From positions 22,879 to 86,878 of the forward strand of contig DGJT01000018.1 of NCBI GenBank assembly GCA_002387565.1: DNA of 64,000 nucleotides, written 5' to 3'. A model generated the notes under the pieces. It saw only the letters and a program-made list of their open reading frames with translations, ran no database searches and was not told where the DNA came from. This DNA comes from Akkermansiaceae bacterium UBA4589 (lineage in GTDB: Bacteria; Verrucomicrobiota; Verrucomicrobiia; Verrucomicrobiales; Akkermansiaceae). Both the position numbers and the translations under genes were made by a program. Below are positions 52,644-61,704 of the stretch, one piece after another. Positions within the stretch are counted from its first letter, which is position 1. Each line of letters opens with the position of its first letter.

Positions 52644-52676
52644 AAAAGAGAAAGGCAGGTCAAAAATTCTCTTTTT
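52644..52676 (+). terminator. Terminator-like hairpin after grpE
   Basis: AAAAGAGAA (52644-52652) pairs with TTCTCTTTT (52667-52675) around a 14-base loop and continues into T's. A TTGACA sequence at 52625-52630 lies just upstream but has no convincing -10 partner. Confidence 0.6.
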
Positions 52677-52709
52677 CAGAGGAATGACATTTCCTATAAA
52701 TATAATAAT

Positions 52710-55457
52710 ATGAGCAATTCCGTCTCTTCTCGTCTTAACATAGAGTTGTTAGAGCAACAGTATGCCCAATGGCAGGCCGATTCGACCAGTGTAGATGAAC
52801 AATGGCAGTCTTTTTTCCAAGGTTTTGAACTTGGCTCCGTAAAAGCGGAGGAAGAAGAGGCACAGGGCGCCTCTTTAGGAGTTAACGCTATTGATGAAGT
52901 TTTTTACAGTAAAGTAGTTAGTGCTATTTATAATTACCGTACTTTAGGTCATTTTAAGGCTGATATCAATCCGATACAAGAGCCTAAAAATATAGATCGT
53001 TTAAGTTTAGAATCTTTGGGTTTTAGTTCTCAAGATTTAGAAAAAACCGCTTCTTCTATTTTCTTTAAAAATGCTAAAAATCTCAAAATCAAGGATTTAA
53101 TAACCGAGTTAGAAGCTGTCTATTGTGATAAAATTGGTTTTGAGTTCATGCATATCCATGAAACAGAAATTCGCCATTGGATTCGTAATCAAATTGAAGC
53201 AAGAGTCAAGTTGACCCCAACAAAAGAAGACAAGACTAAATGGTTAGAGTGGTTGCTTACTGCAGAAATGTTTGAGTCTTTCTTGGGTAAAAAATTTCTT
53301 GGTGAAAAACGCTTTTCTCTAGAGGGTGGTGAAGGTGCCATGGTCATTCTCAATGCCTTACTTGAATCATGCCCAGGTCAGGGTGTTAAGGAAATCGAGA
53401 TGGGTATGTCACATCGCGGTCGTCTTAATGTACTTGCTAATTTTGTTGGCAAGTCATTACCAACTTTGCTGCATGAGTTCACTCCTAACTATAAGCCTGA
53501 TTTGGCTGCTGGTGATGGTGATGTGAAATACCATCTAGGTTTTGAAAGTGTGCGCAAACTCTCAGATGGCGAAGTGAGAGTAAGCTTAGCAGCTAATCCA
53601 AGTCACTTGGAGGCAGTTAATGCTGTTGTGGAAGGTAAGGCAAGAGCTCGTCAACGTATCTTAGGTGACAGTGTGGAGCGTAAACAAGTATTACCAATAC
53701 TCATTCACGGAGACGCTGCTTTTGCGGGACAAGGTCCTGTAGCCGAGGTGCTTAATATGTCTCAGCTTCCTGGTTATCGTACAGGTGGTACGATTCATTT
53801 AATTATTAATAACCAAATTGGCTTTACCACATCTCCAGAAGATGCTCGCTCATCTCCTTATGCGACTGATGTAGCTAAGATGATTGACGCTCCTATACTT
53901 CATGTTAATGGAGAAGACCCAGAAGCCTTAGTGTGGTCAGCTCAATTTGCTCTTGAATTTAGGCAGAAGTTTAATCGTGATATCGTCCTTGATATGTATT
54001 GTTACCGTAGACAAGGTCACAATGAGACAGATCAGGCGGCCTTTACTCAACCTACCAAATCCAAAATTATTGCTTCTAAAAAACCAGTAGGTCAAATGTA
54101 CAAAACAGCACTTGAATCTGGTCAAGATTTGAGTAGTGATGAAACACAAGAGGTGGTTGATAAAATTTCAGCGCGTCTTAACGAAGGTTTTGATAAGATG
54201 CTTGAAGCTCAAGAAAAAGGTGATAAAGACACCTTCTATGGCTCTACAGCTGAGTTACAGGCTCCATTTAATTTTGATGTTGTTCAAACAGGTGTAGACA
54301 AGAAACTCCTTAACAAAGTAGGTAAAGCTCTGATTAATATACCTAAGGATTTTAAATTGAATACCACACTTGCTAAACGCTTTTTCCCGCGTCGTGAAGA
54401 AGCTGTAAAAACCGGTGAAAAAATTGATTGGGCATTAGCTGAAGCTCTTGCTTTTGGTACTTTGGTTGAACAAGGTTACCCAATTCGCCTCTCTGGTCAG
54501 GATTGTCGCCGTGGTACTTTTTCCCATCGTCACGCTGTTTTGTATGACGCAGAGACTCGTGAGCGTTATACACCATTACAAAATATTTCCAAAAAACAAG
54601 AGACTTTCTGTGTTTACAATAGTCTCCTTTCTGAAGCAGGTGTATTAGGTTTCGATTATGGATATTCATTAAGCCTACCTAAGATGCTCATCATGTGGGA
54701 AGCTCAATTTGGTGACTTTGCTAATGGAGCACAAGTCATGATTGATCAGTTCATCAGTTCTGCTGAATCAAAATGGCAGACACCAAGTAGCTTAGTCATG
54801 TTGCTGCCTCACGGCTACGAAGGGATGGGGCCTGAGCACTCAAGTGCTAGACTTGAGCGTTTCTTGCAACTCTGCGCAGAGAAAAATATGCGTGTGGTTA
54901 ATTTGACAACTCCAGCACAGTATTTCCATGCGTTGCGTCGTCAAAAACTCTGTGAATTTCAAAAGCCTCTTATCGTCATGACGCCTAAGAGTTTGCTTTC
55001 TAAAGCAGAGGCAGTCTCATCTATAGAAGATTTCACTGAAGACAGTCATTTCTTAGAAATTATTACTGATGATTTGGCAACAGCTCAATCCAAGAAAGTA
55101 GATAGAGTTATCTTCTGTTCTGGTAAGGTCTACTACGACCTTATTGATTACCGTGATGAGCAAGAAGGAGATAAAATCACCACTGCCATTATAAGAATGG
55201 AGCAGCTTTATCCTTTCCACGAAGATGCCATTGTCGAAGCCTTAGCCCCATTCCAAGGTGCTAAGAGTTTTGTATGGTGTCAGGAAGAGCCATTAAATAT
55301 GGGAGGCTGGACGCTTGTAGGCCCAGGATTGAATCAACTCATCGATGGTAGATTTAAATTTGCAGGTCGTAAGGCTTCTGCAAGTCCTGCCGTGGGCTCT
55401 AAAGCAGCGCACAAACAAGAACAAGCTGACCTTGTTCAAAAAGCATTTACTATCTAA
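52710..55457 (+). CDS. sucA: 2-oxoglutarate dehydrogenase E1 component
   Basis: E1 decarboxylates 2-oxoglutarate with thiamine diphosphate in the TCA cycle. The 915-residue protein begins with the SucA-type N-terminal motif QQYAQWQADSTSVDEQWQSF (about 15-34). Further blocks are YRTLGHFKADINP (near 75), EIEMGMSHRGRLNVLAN (near 230), HGDAAFAGQGPVAEVLN (near 333), INNQIGFTTSP and the C-terminal transketolase-like domain (MLLPHGYEGMGPEHSSAR, near 695). sucB follows after 31 bases. The gene for the shared E3 (lpd) is not present. Confidence 0.97.
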   Translation: MSNSVSSRLNIELLEQQYAQWQADSTSVDEQWQSFFQGFELGSVKAEEEEAQGASLGVNAIDEVFYSKVVSAIYNYRTLGHFKADINPIQEPKNIDRLSLESLGFSSQDLEKTASSIFFKNAKNLKIKDLITELEAVYCDKIGFEFMHIHETEIRHWIRNQIEARVKLTPTKEDKTKWLEWLLTAEMFESFLGKKFLGEKRFSLEGGEGAMVILNALLESCPGQGVKEIEMGMSHRGRLNVLANFVGKSLPTLLHEFTPNYKPDLAAGDGDVKYHLGFESVRKLSDGEVRVSLAANPSHLEAVNAVVEGKARARQRILGDSVERKQVLPILIHGDAAFAGQGPVAEVLNMSQLPGYRTGGTIHLIINNQIGFTTSPEDARSSPYATDVAKMIDAPILHVNGEDPEALVWSAQFALEFRQKFNRDIVLDMYCYRRQGHNETDQAAFTQPTKSKIIASKKPVGQMYKTALESGQDLSSDETQEVVDKISARLNEGFDKMLEAQEKGDKDTFYGSTAELQAPFNFDVVQTGVDKKLLNKVGKALINIPKDFKLNTTLAKRFFPRREEAVKTGEKIDWALAEALAFGTLVEQGYPIRLSGQDCRRGTFSHRHAVLYDAETRERYTPLQNISKKQETFCVYNSLLSEAGVLGFDYGYSLSLPKMLIMWEAQFGDFANGAQVMIDQFISSAESKWQTPSSLVMLLPHGYEGMGPEHSSARLERFLQLCAEKNMRVVNLTTPAQYFHALRRQKLCEFQKPLIVMTPKSLLSKAEAVSSIEDFTEDSHFLEIITDDLATAQSKKVDRVIFCSGKVYYDLIDYRDEQEGDKITTAIIRMEQLYPFHEDAIVEALAPFQGAKSFVWCQEEPLNMGGWTLVGPGLNQLIDGRFKFAGRKASASPAVGSKAAHKQEQADLVQKAFTI

Positions 55458-55488
55458 TATAAATTAAACACTTAAATACCCCACTATT

Positions 55489-56592
55489 ATGGCAATTGAT
55501 ATTATCGTTCCAGCAGCTGGTGAATCTGTCACTTCTGCTAATATCGCCCAATGGCATATCGCCACAGGTGATTTAGTAAAAAAAGGCGACACCCTAGTAA
55601 CTTTAGACACAGACAAAGTCTCAACTGAACTCGAAGCAGAGGTTTCAGGTGAAGTCACAATCACTATCCAAGAAGGCGAAGAAGTCGACATCGGCGCTGT
55701 GATTGGCAGTATCGAAGAAAAAGAAGTTGCGGACACTCAAGAACCTGCACCAGCCACAGAAGCTCCAGCTCCAGCTCCAGCGGAGAAAAAGGAAGAAGCT
55801 AAGCCTGAGCCAGAGGCAGCTCCTGCACCAGCGCCTAAGCCTGCTCCTACTGTAGCTCCAGTTGATAACACTCCATCAACAGCAGAAGGCAGAACTAGCC
55901 GTAAGAAAATGACGCCATTGCGTAAAAAAATTGCGACTCACTTAGTCAATGCTCAGCGTAACGCAGCACTTTTAACGACTTTCAACGAAGTAGACATGGC
56001 TCCTATCATGGAATTGCGTAAGGAGGTGCAAGATCAGTTCGTGGCTAAGCATGGTACGAAACTTGGCTTCATGTCATTCTTCACTAAAGCAGTTGTGGAA
56101 GCACTCAAAACAGTACCAGCCATCAATGCTCAAATCGAAGGTGATGAAGTAGTGCAAAACCACTTCTTTGATATTGGTGTTGCGGTAGGCACAGAAAAAG
56201 GCCTCGTAGTTCCAGTAATTCGTGATTGTGAAAAGAAAAGTTTTGCTGAAATCGAGCTATCCATTCTTGATTATGCACAAAAAGCTCGTGATGGGAAAAT
56301 CGGTATTCAAGATTTACAAGGCGGTGTGTTTACTATCTCTAACGGAGGTGTGTACGGTTCACTCCTAAGTACACCGATTGTCAATCCACCACAAAGCGCG
56401 ATTCTAGGCATGCATACTATCCAGCAACGTCCAGTAGCCAAAGATGGTAGAGTTGAAATAGCGCCGATGATGTACTTAGCACTTAGCTATGATCACAGAC
56501 TCGTCGATGGCAAAGAAGCGGTAACGTTCCTTATCAAGATTAAAGAATGCTTAGAAAATCCAGCATTACTTATGTGGAAAGACTCACAATAA
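55489..56592 (+). CDS. sucB: 2-oxoglutarate dehydrogenase E2, lacking an evident subunit-binding domain
   Basis: E2 transfers the succinyl group to CoA. The 367-residue protein has one lipoyl domain (1-77) with the lipoylated lysine in DTDKVST (Lys43). A Pro/Ala/Glu/Lys linker follows (about 80-135), and the catalytic acyltransferase domain starts at [16 protein letters not shown]. The active-site motif [13 protein letters not shown] is near residue 335. The small peripheral subunit-binding domain that normally sits between linker and core (RRLAxExGxDLxxxxGTGxxGRIxxxDV) is not visible. That accounts for the shorter length against E. coli SucB (405). How E1 and E3 dock here is open. Confidence 0.94.
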   Translation: MAIDIIVPAAGESVTSANIAQWHIATGDLVKKGDTLVTLDTDKVSTELEAEVSGEVTITIQEGEEVDIGAVIGSIEEKEVADTQEPAPATEAPAPAPAEKKEEAKPEPEAAPAPAPKPAPTVAPVDNTPSTAEGRTSRKKMTPLRKKIATHLVNAQRNAALLTTFNEVDMAPIMELRKEVQDQFVAKHGTKLGFMSFFTKAVVEALKTVPAINAQIEGDEVVQNHFFDIGVAVGTEKGLVVPVIRDCEKKSFAEIELSILDYAQKARDGKIGIQDLQGGVFTISNGGVYGSLLSTPIVNPPQSAILGMHTIQQRPVAKDGRVEIAPMMYLALSYDHRLVDGKEAVTFLIKIKECLENPALLMWKDSQ

Positions 56593-56610
56593 TCAGCCTT
56601 TAAGGTTTTC

Positions 56611-56647
56611 AAAAAAGCACAAGTCGAAATTCGGCTTGTGCGTTTTT
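56611..56647 (+). terminator. Rho-independent terminator after sucB
   Basis: GCACAAG (56617-56623) and CTTGTGC (56635-56641) form the stem, preceded by six A's and followed by G and six T's. It works in both directions in principle and ends the sucAB transcript. Confidence 0.88.
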
Positions 56648-56674
56648 TGTTTTAGGGTTATAGCCTAGAGCTGT

Positions 56675-57490
56675 ATGGGTAGTGACTTTCAATTTTCTGT
56701 TTTAGGTAGTGGTAGCAAGGGTAATGCTATTTTGATTAAAGCAGGTAATGATACAGTATTACTTGACCCAGGTTTAAGCACTAAACAGTTGGAGCTACGC
56801 ATGCGTGCAGTCGATTGCGAACCTAGTGATATCAAGCATATTTGCATCACGCATGAGCACAGTGACCATGTCCAAGGGCTCAAGGTATTTGGTAAACGCT
56901 ATCCTAGTAAAATTTATATTACCCATAACAATTACCGCTGGTGTCTAAGCAAAAATGAAGAGGTGTACAAAGCAGCAGGTTTTCAGAGTAAATTTTGCAT
57001 TATTGAGCCCAAGCAAACCTTCAAGGTAGGTGAGCTAAAAATCACCGCTTTTAGAGTCAATCATGATGCGGTTGAGCCTGTGGTCTACCGCTTTGACTAT
57101 AAAGGCAAGAGTTTTGGAGTCCTTACAGATCTAGGCGAATTTTCATCAGAATTACTAACAGCATTTGCTCAGGTTGATGCCTTGATTTTAGAAACCAACT
57201 ATGATGACGACCTGCTCACTAGCGATACTAAACGCCCTTTTGCACTTAAGCAGCGCATTGCCTCCGCCTATGGCCATTTATCTAATAGTGAAGCAGCGAA
57301 AGTACTCTCAACTATTATTAAGCATAATCAAGGACGTTTAGAAAACCTCATCCTAGCCCACCTAAGTTCAGACTGTAATACGCCAGATTTAGCCAGAGAA
57401 GCCGTCAGTCATATTTTACAAAAAGCACCACAGGAGATTAAATGTCAAGTGGCAAGTCCTATCACCCCCATCGACTGGATCAACGTATAA
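56675..57490 (+). CDS. Metallo-beta-lactamase fold hydrolase, WalJ/YycJ-like
   Basis: This 271-residue protein begins FSVLGSGSKGNAILIKAGND (residues 6-25), the WalJ/YycJ pattern GSGSxGN. The metal motif is THEHSDHVQGL (near 59-69), with a further His in FRVNHDAVEPV and an aspartate in FGVLTDLGEF. An LILAHLSSDCNTP block near 228 provides a final His. WalJ proteins are proposed exonuclease-like enzymes in DNA replication or repair. No WalK/WalR genes are nearby. The structured repeat copy C starts eight bases after the stop. Confidence 0.9.
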   Translation: MGSDFQFSVLGSGSKGNAILIKAGNDTVLLDPGLSTKQLELRMRAVDCEPSDIKHICITHEHSDHVQGLKVFGKRYPSKIYITHNNYRWCLSKNEEVYKAAGFQSKFCIIEPKQTFKVGELKITAFRVNHDAVEPVVYRFDYKGKSFGVLTDLGEFSSELLTAFAQVDALILETNYDDDLLTSDTKRPFALKQRIASAYGHLSNSEAAKVLSTIIKHNQGRLENLILAHLSSDCNTPDLAREAVSHILQKAPQEIKCQVASPITPIDWINV

Positions 57491-57498
57491 ATACTCCG

Positions 57499-57601
57499 CT
57501 TTTGGCGATTAAGCGGTTTTTCTCAGACTGTCGTAGTGCTCATGAATGTTTTAATTCACTGCGCTCTACGGTTCTTCGGCAAACCGCTTTCTCATCCAAA
57601 A
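57499..57601 (+). repeat. Structured 3' element, copy C (after walJ-like gene)
   Basis: The best-formed copy, 103 bases. The outer stem is CTTTTGG/CCAAAA. The middle stem, AAGCGGTTT (57511-57519) with AAACCGCTT (57581-57589), is perfect. The inner stem is CGTAG (57532-57536) with CTACG (57566-57570), and the apex is TGAAT/ATTCA. It starts eight bases after the stop codon. Confidence 0.88.
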
Positions 57602-57623
57602 CTAGAGCATTTATATAAACCTC

Positions 57624-57794
57624 TCACTTATTACCCTCTAACTTCGCTCGAGGTTCTATGGAATGAATACCTAAGTCATTAGGAAGTGTAGCAGTTAAAA
57701 TTAGAGTATTTTGATGAGCTCGTTTTGGATATATAAATTTTAATTTAGATGCGCTTTTCTTGACGGGGCTAGGCTCAATCTTTAATATTTTCAT
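57624..57794 (-). CDS. Possible small protein of 56 residues
   Basis: An uninterrupted frame runs from ATG at 57794 to TGA at 57624, in the 324-base gap after the walJ-like gene, which otherwise holds only repeat copy C. The product is basic (MKILKIEPSPVKKSASKLKF at the start) with no recognised domain. It could be chance or a gene remnant. It is divergent from the small gene at 57815. Confidence 0.25.
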   Translation of the reverse strand: MKILKIEPSPVKKSASKLKFIYPKRAHQNTLILTATLPNDLGIHSIEPRAKLEGNK

Positions 57795-57814
57795 ATTAGA
57801 ATCAATAATCAGTT

Positions 57815-58135
57815 ATGAAAATGAAAAATATATTAAAATATCTTTGGAGAATTTGCTCAATTATCGCAACAGTTTGGCTATTTTTCACTTTATTTAGTAT
57901 AACTGTATGGAATAAAAGTGATAAGACTAAGGTCTATGGAGAAGTTATAAAAATCCATACACACGAATGGAATGGTATTAAAGAAACTAATGCTTTAGTT
58001 GAAACAGAAGATGGCAAAGGCGTCGTCCAAGTCAGAGTTTATAGTGCAGGCCTCAACGTTGGAGATAGAGTGTCCGTTGACATAAATACAGGTAGAAACT
58101 TAGCTAATTATATGCATGCTTCTATTTCTAGGTGA
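57815..58135 (+). CDS. Small membrane protein, function unknown
   Basis: This 106-residue protein has one N-terminal membrane helix (about 13-31). A small soluble, probably beta-rich domain follows (KVYGEVIKIHTHEWNGIKE and VETEDGKGVVQVRVYSAGLN, then GDRVSVDINTGRN), resembling DUF3592-like domains. The similarity is suggestive only. The next gene on the strand encodes another small secreted protein. Confidence 0.55.
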   Translation: MKMKNILKYLWRICSIIATVWLFFTLFSITVWNKSDKTKVYGEVIKIHTHEWNGIKETNALVETEDGKGVVQVRVYSAGLNVGDRVSVDINTGRNLANYMHASISR

Positions 58136-58182
58136 TAAGCGGCAGCTTACTTTTTTATATAACTTAAAATAAATAGATAGTG

Positions 58183-58521
58183 ATGAAAATTAGTAGTTTT
58201 TTGATAGTGATTTTATGTAGTTTTTGTATTCAAGCAAATGATATACTGAATGAATGGAGGTTATGGACAAGTGCTGTAGGCAGCGAGATTGAGGCGAAGC
58301 TCATTAATATGAATGATGAATTTGTACAATTAGAGATTAAATCTACAGGCAATAAAATAGCTCTAAAAATTAATGATTTATCCATTCAAGATAGAATATT
58401 GCTGAGCGAAATGACTCAACCAGAAGAAAAAGGAGATGCCCAAGTTGAAGGGCTTGATGCTACGCCTGGTAAAATAAGCCCAGTTATTAAATGTTTAAGT
58501 CCCCAAGATCAACAATGGTAA
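58183..58521 (+). CDS. Small secreted protein with SHD1-like domain
   Basis: This 112-residue protein has a signal peptide (SSFLIVILCSFCIQA). It continues NEWRLWTSAVGSEIEAKLIN, then VQLEIKSTGNKIALKINDLS and a following QDRILL. This follows the SHD1 (SLA1 homology) pattern: W-T-(x)-G-x-x-I-x-A, then V-x-L then K-I-x-L-x-x-L-S-x-x-D. Such domains are abundant in planctomycetes, lentisphaerae and verrucomicrobia. The domain call is by eye and moderate; function is unknown. The ATG is used although a GTG precedes it in frame. Confidence 0.6.
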   Translation: MKISSFLIVILCSFCIQANDILNEWRLWTSAVGSEIEAKLINMNDEFVQLEIKSTGNKIALKINDLSIQDRILLSEMTQPEEKGDAQVEGLDATPGKISPVIKCLSPQDQQW

Positions 58522-58647
58522 GTATCAACTATGAGAGGTTTGGAAAATGTCAAAGCTTGTGTAACAAGCGGTTTTGGACGTAATGACTAACCTAAGTACT
58601 CTCCAAGTAAGGGGAGTTTGATTCAGCTACAAGGCTTGCCGTGCTAG

Positions 58648-58698
58648 GCTGTAGAAAAGTAGGGCTACTGCCTTGGCGCGGCGTAACGCAGTAGATGA
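58648..58698 (+). repeat. Second repeat family, copy 1, in gap between convergent genes
   Basis: GCTGTAGAAA, then CTACTGC (58665-58671), its complement GCAGTAG (58688-58694) and ATGA. A similar arrangement occurs on the minus strand at 62999-63041. The 206-base gap 58522-58727 holds nothing else recognised. Confidence 0.4.
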
Positions 58699-58727
58699 AT
58701 TGAAATCTGCTTACTCACCTAATAAAA

Positions 58728-59162
58728 TCAGGCTTTTGGGGGGTATGCATAACACTTCTGCCAAAAATCCACTAAATATTTAATACGTGTAGGGCAGTTA
58801 GATAGAGGTTCTTCTAACTCCCAAAATGAGAACCATTTGACAGCGTAAATACCTTCTTCAATTTGAGGCTTTACGATATCTGGGTCACCATCGTAATCCA
58901 TAACAAACCAATGTGTGGTTTTGTCATAATTCACTCCACTGTGGCGAGTCACGTGGTGGGTAGGAATTAGAACGTGCCTGATACTCAAGTGCTTTGATTT
59001 AAGGCCTGCCTCTTCATGAACTTCACGTAGGGCGCATTCTTCGATACTTTGTTTTTTCTCTACTCTGCCTTTAGGTAAGTCCCAACGACCTTTTTTAAAA
59101 ATAAAAAGAACTTTGTAGTCTGGGCTGATGACGAGTCCACCAGCAGATTCAATAGATTTCAT
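58728..59162 (-). CDS. Nudix hydrolase
   Basis: This 144-residue protein has a Nudix box near residues 30-53: GRVEKKQSIEECAL followed by REVHEEAGL. The pattern GX5EX7REUXEEXGU is met except that the first glutamate is glutamine. The core REVHEEAG metal site is intact. The N-terminus (SAGGLVISPDYKVLFIFKKG) and WDLPKGRVE resemble diadenosine polyphosphate or phosphoinositol-type Nudix enzymes. The PPK2 gene on the same strand ends 28 bases before its stop-side neighbour begins, hinting at linked nucleotide/polyphosphate metabolism. Confidence 0.85.
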   Translation of the reverse strand: MKSIESAGGLVISPDYKVLFIFKKGRWDLPKGRVEKKQSIEECALREVHEEAGLKSKHLSIRHVLIPTHHVTRHSGVNYDKTTHWFVMDYDGDPDIVKPQIEEGIYAVKWFSFWELEEPLSNCPTRIKYLVDFWQKCYAYPPKA

Positions 59163-59189
59163 AAGTAGTGTAAAAGAAATGCGCTAAAT

Positions 59190-60038
59190 TTAGCTCTGTT
59201 GAGAATTTTTGATGTTTTTAAGCAGTCTGTACTGACGGTAATTAAGCCCTTTGAACGGAATGCCGTCAAGCTCGATTTCACCAGAGAATTTATGGGCAGC
59301 TTTAGCGAGAGGTTTAAATGGCTGTTTGCCAGCATAATCAACATGATTGATGGTATAAAGCATGCAACTAAGCCTAGATGAGCCTTTGCGGTTGGCATTA
59401 ACGACAACCCAAGGGCTTTTTTCTGAAGATGTGCGTTCAAACATCTGTTCTTTGTAATTGGTGAACACTTCCCATTTTTTTTGCACTTTCTCGTCGTTTT
59501 CTGAGTATTTCCAATGTTTGAGGGGGTCATCAATGCGATCACTAAAGCGGTACACCTGATTTTCTTTACTTACAGACAGGTAAAATTTAATGAGTGTAGT
59601 CCCTGAATCAATCAGAGACTCTTCCCAATTGAGAACTTTTTTCATGAAATAAGTATACTGCCTCTTGGTGCAGTAATCCATAGTAGGTTCAATCAAAGCT
59701 CTGTTATACCAAGAGCGATCGTAAAAGACGATTTCTCCAGCTTTAGGTAGATGTTTTTCGTAACGCTTAAACCAGTTTTTAGATTCATAGGGAGTAGGGA
59801 TGCCAAGCTCAACAATACGTAAATTTTTTGGCATCATGTTTTCTGCAAAGCGTTTGATAGTTGAGCCCTTGCCAGCCGCATCTCTACCATCGAAGGTAAT
59901 CACGAGTTTATCACCTGATTCTTGAATCGCTTCTTGCATATTGAGGAGTTCAATTTGCAGGCGACGTTTTTCTTTGGCGTAAGTGGCGTTACTAATACTT
60001 GAGTAAAACTCATAATTTCCTTGTCTAATGATAGCCAT
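59190..60038 (-). CDS. ppk2: Polyphosphate kinase 2 (PPK2) family protein
   Basis: PPK2 transfers phosphate between polyphosphate and nucleotides. The 282-residue protein has Walker A TFDGRDAAGKGSTIKRF (near 48-64), PTPYESKNWFKRYEKHLPKA (lid region, about 81-100) and FYDRSWYNRA (Walker B, near 106-115). A C-terminal NANRKGSSR follows. The length fits one-domain class I PPK2, which usually makes nucleoside triphosphates from diphosphates. It lies directly upstream of the Nudix gene. Confidence 0.92.
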   Translation of the reverse strand: MAIIRQGNYEFYSSISNATYAKEKRRLQIELLNMQEAIQESGDKLVITFDGRDAAGKGSTIKRFAENMMPKNLRIVELGIPTPYESKNWFKRYEKHLPKAGEIVFYDRSWYNRALIEPTMDYCTKRQYTYFMKKVLNWEESLIDSGTTLIKFYLSVSKENQVYRFSDRIDDPLKHWKYSENDEKVQKKWEVFTNYKEQMFERTSSEKSPWVVVNANRKGSSRLSCMLYTINHVDYAGKQPFKPLAKAAHKFSGEIELDGIPFKGLNYRQYRLLKNIKNSQQS

Positions 60039-60206
60039 AATTATTCAAAAAATATTACGATGAACTTCACAAAGGGTCAAGAGCCTTCAGAGACTGTGAC
60101 TAGATTGTCACTAAGTTGATAACTGAACTTATAAACCGAGCTTTATGTGAATTTGCTTTCAAAATCTACGTGCTTGTTTTACAGTCCAGAAAATTCACTC
60201 TATTTT

Positions 60207-61694
60207 ATGAATCAACCTGATCCAGCAAACACTACTCCTGCCACTCCTTCTTCAGCTGAACTTATCGCCGTACGCCGTGAAAAATTGGAGAAACTCAAGG
60301 AGCTTGGAATAGATCCTTATGGCTCAAATTATCCTACTACACATACACCAGCCAACCTCAAAGCCAACTTTGTCGAAGATTTAGAAGTGCAAGTCGCAGG
60401 GCGCATTACTGCAATTCGTGATATGGGTAATTCTCAATTTCTTGTGATTGGTGATATTGAGGGCAACATCCAAGCGTATCTTAGTAAAAAGGAGCTTAGT
60501 GATGAACTTTGGCAGGCCTGGAAACTCATGGATAGGGGTGACTGGATTGGTTTAACAGGTAAAACATTTTTCACCAAGAAAGGAGAGCCAACCATTCATG
60601 TAAGTGATTTGTTGCCACTTACTAAATCATTGCGCCCTATGGCAGACAAATGGCATGGAGTCGCAGATAGAGAAATCAAATACCGTCAACGTTATTTAGA
60701 TTTGATGAGTAATCCAGAGAGTGCGCAAGTTTTCCTTAAGCGTTCACAAATGATTGCTGAAATTCGTAATTATCTAGGAAACTTAGGCTACATTGAGGTT
60801 GAAACACCTATGCTCCAAGATGTAGCTGGTGGTGCCGCAGCTCGCCCATTTGAAACGTACCATAATGCGCTGGGTATGCCTCTCACCATGCGTATCGCTC
60901 CAGAGCTCTTCCTTAAGCGTTTGCTCGTAGGAGGTTTCACCAAAGTATTTGAACTCAATCGTAACTTTAGAAATGAAGGTATTTCCCGTCGTCATAATCC
61001 AGAGTTCACTATGTTAGAGGCTTATTGTGCCTTCTCTAATTTTGAAGAAATGGCAGATATGGTCGAGGACATGGTCTGTCATCTTGCGGAAAAATTCTGT
61101 GGAGGCTTACAAATTGAGCACAAAGATGAAGAAGGCAATGTAATTCGTGCTATTGATTTATCTCGTCCATGGAAACGTGCTGAGTATTCAGAGCTTATCA
61201 AAGGGGTAGCAGGTGACGACTGGTTTGATTTAGACGAAGCAGCACATAGAGCCAAATGCAAAGAGCTCGGTGTTGAAGTTTCATCTGAGATGGAAGATTA
61301 TGAAATCACTCAGCAAGTCTTTGAAAAACTTGTAGAGGAAAAGACTTTCAACCCATGTTTCGTGACTCACGTCTCAAAAGAACTCGTGCCACTCGCTAAA
61401 GTCAACAAAGAGAATGGCAAAGTCATAGATGTCTATGAGCTCATTATTAACGGTCAAGAAATCTCTCCAGGTTATTCAGAGCTTAATGATCCAGATGAGC
61501 AACGCGAACGTTTTGAAAGTCAGTCAGGTGGTGAGACTCAAAATATTGATGAAGCATTCGTCGAAGCACTCGAGCATGGAATGCCTCCAGCAGGCGGTAT
61601 CGGCATTGGTATAGATAGACTCATTATGATGTTAACTGGAGCGGCGACCATTCGTGATGTAGTTCTATTCCCCCAACTTAAGAAAAAAGACTAA
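60207..61694 (+). CDS. lysS: Lysyl-tRNA synthetase, class II
   Basis: This enzyme charges tRNA-Lys. The ATG at 60207 is preferred; an in-frame ATG 60 bases earlier (60147) is open but encodes a non-homologous leader. The 495-residue product has the OB-fold anticodon-binding domain (about 60-155, VAGRITAIRDMGNSQFLVI) and class II motifs 1-3: GYIEVETPMLQ, FRNEGISRRHNPEFTMLE (near 255) and GIGIGIDRLIMMLT (near 466). The spacing fits bacterial LysRS. Structured repeat copy D begins ten bases after the stop. Confidence 0.97.
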   Translation: MNQPDPANTTPATPSSAELIAVRREKLEKLKELGIDPYGSNYPTTHTPANLKANFVEDLEVQVAGRITAIRDMGNSQFLVIGDIEGNIQAYLSKKELSDELWQAWKLMDRGDWIGLTGKTFFTKKGEPTIHVSDLLPLTKSLRPMADKWHGVADREIKYRQRYLDLMSNPESAQVFLKRSQMIAEIRNYLGNLGYIEVETPMLQDVAGGAAARPFETYHNALGMPLTMRIAPELFLKRLLVGGFTKVFELNRNFRNEGISRRHNPEFTMLEAYCAFSNFEEMADMVEDMVCHLAEKFCGGLQIEHKDEEGNVIRAIDLSRPWKRAEYSELIKGVAGDDWFDLDEAAHRAKCKELGVEVSSEMEDYEITQQVFEKLVEEKTFNPCFVTHVSKELVPLAKVNKENGKVIDVYELIINGQEISPGYSELNDPDEQRERFESQSGGETQNIDEAFVEALEHGMPPAGGIGIGIDRLIMMLTGAATIRDVVLFPQLKKKD

Positions 61695-61704
61695 TCAGCT
61701 TCTA

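Noticed and set aside
52625..52670. A TTGACA promoter for sucA
   Set aside because: At 17 bases downstream the sequence is GAGAAA, not a -10 box, and the region overlaps a terminator hairpin.
55735..55890. Tandem DNA repeat in sucB
   Set aside because: It is the Pro/Ala/Glu linker of E2, a normal low-complexity protein segment.
60147..60206. Longer LysRS start
   Set aside because: The extra 20 residues do not resemble LysRS and the internal ATG at 60207 starts the conserved architecture.
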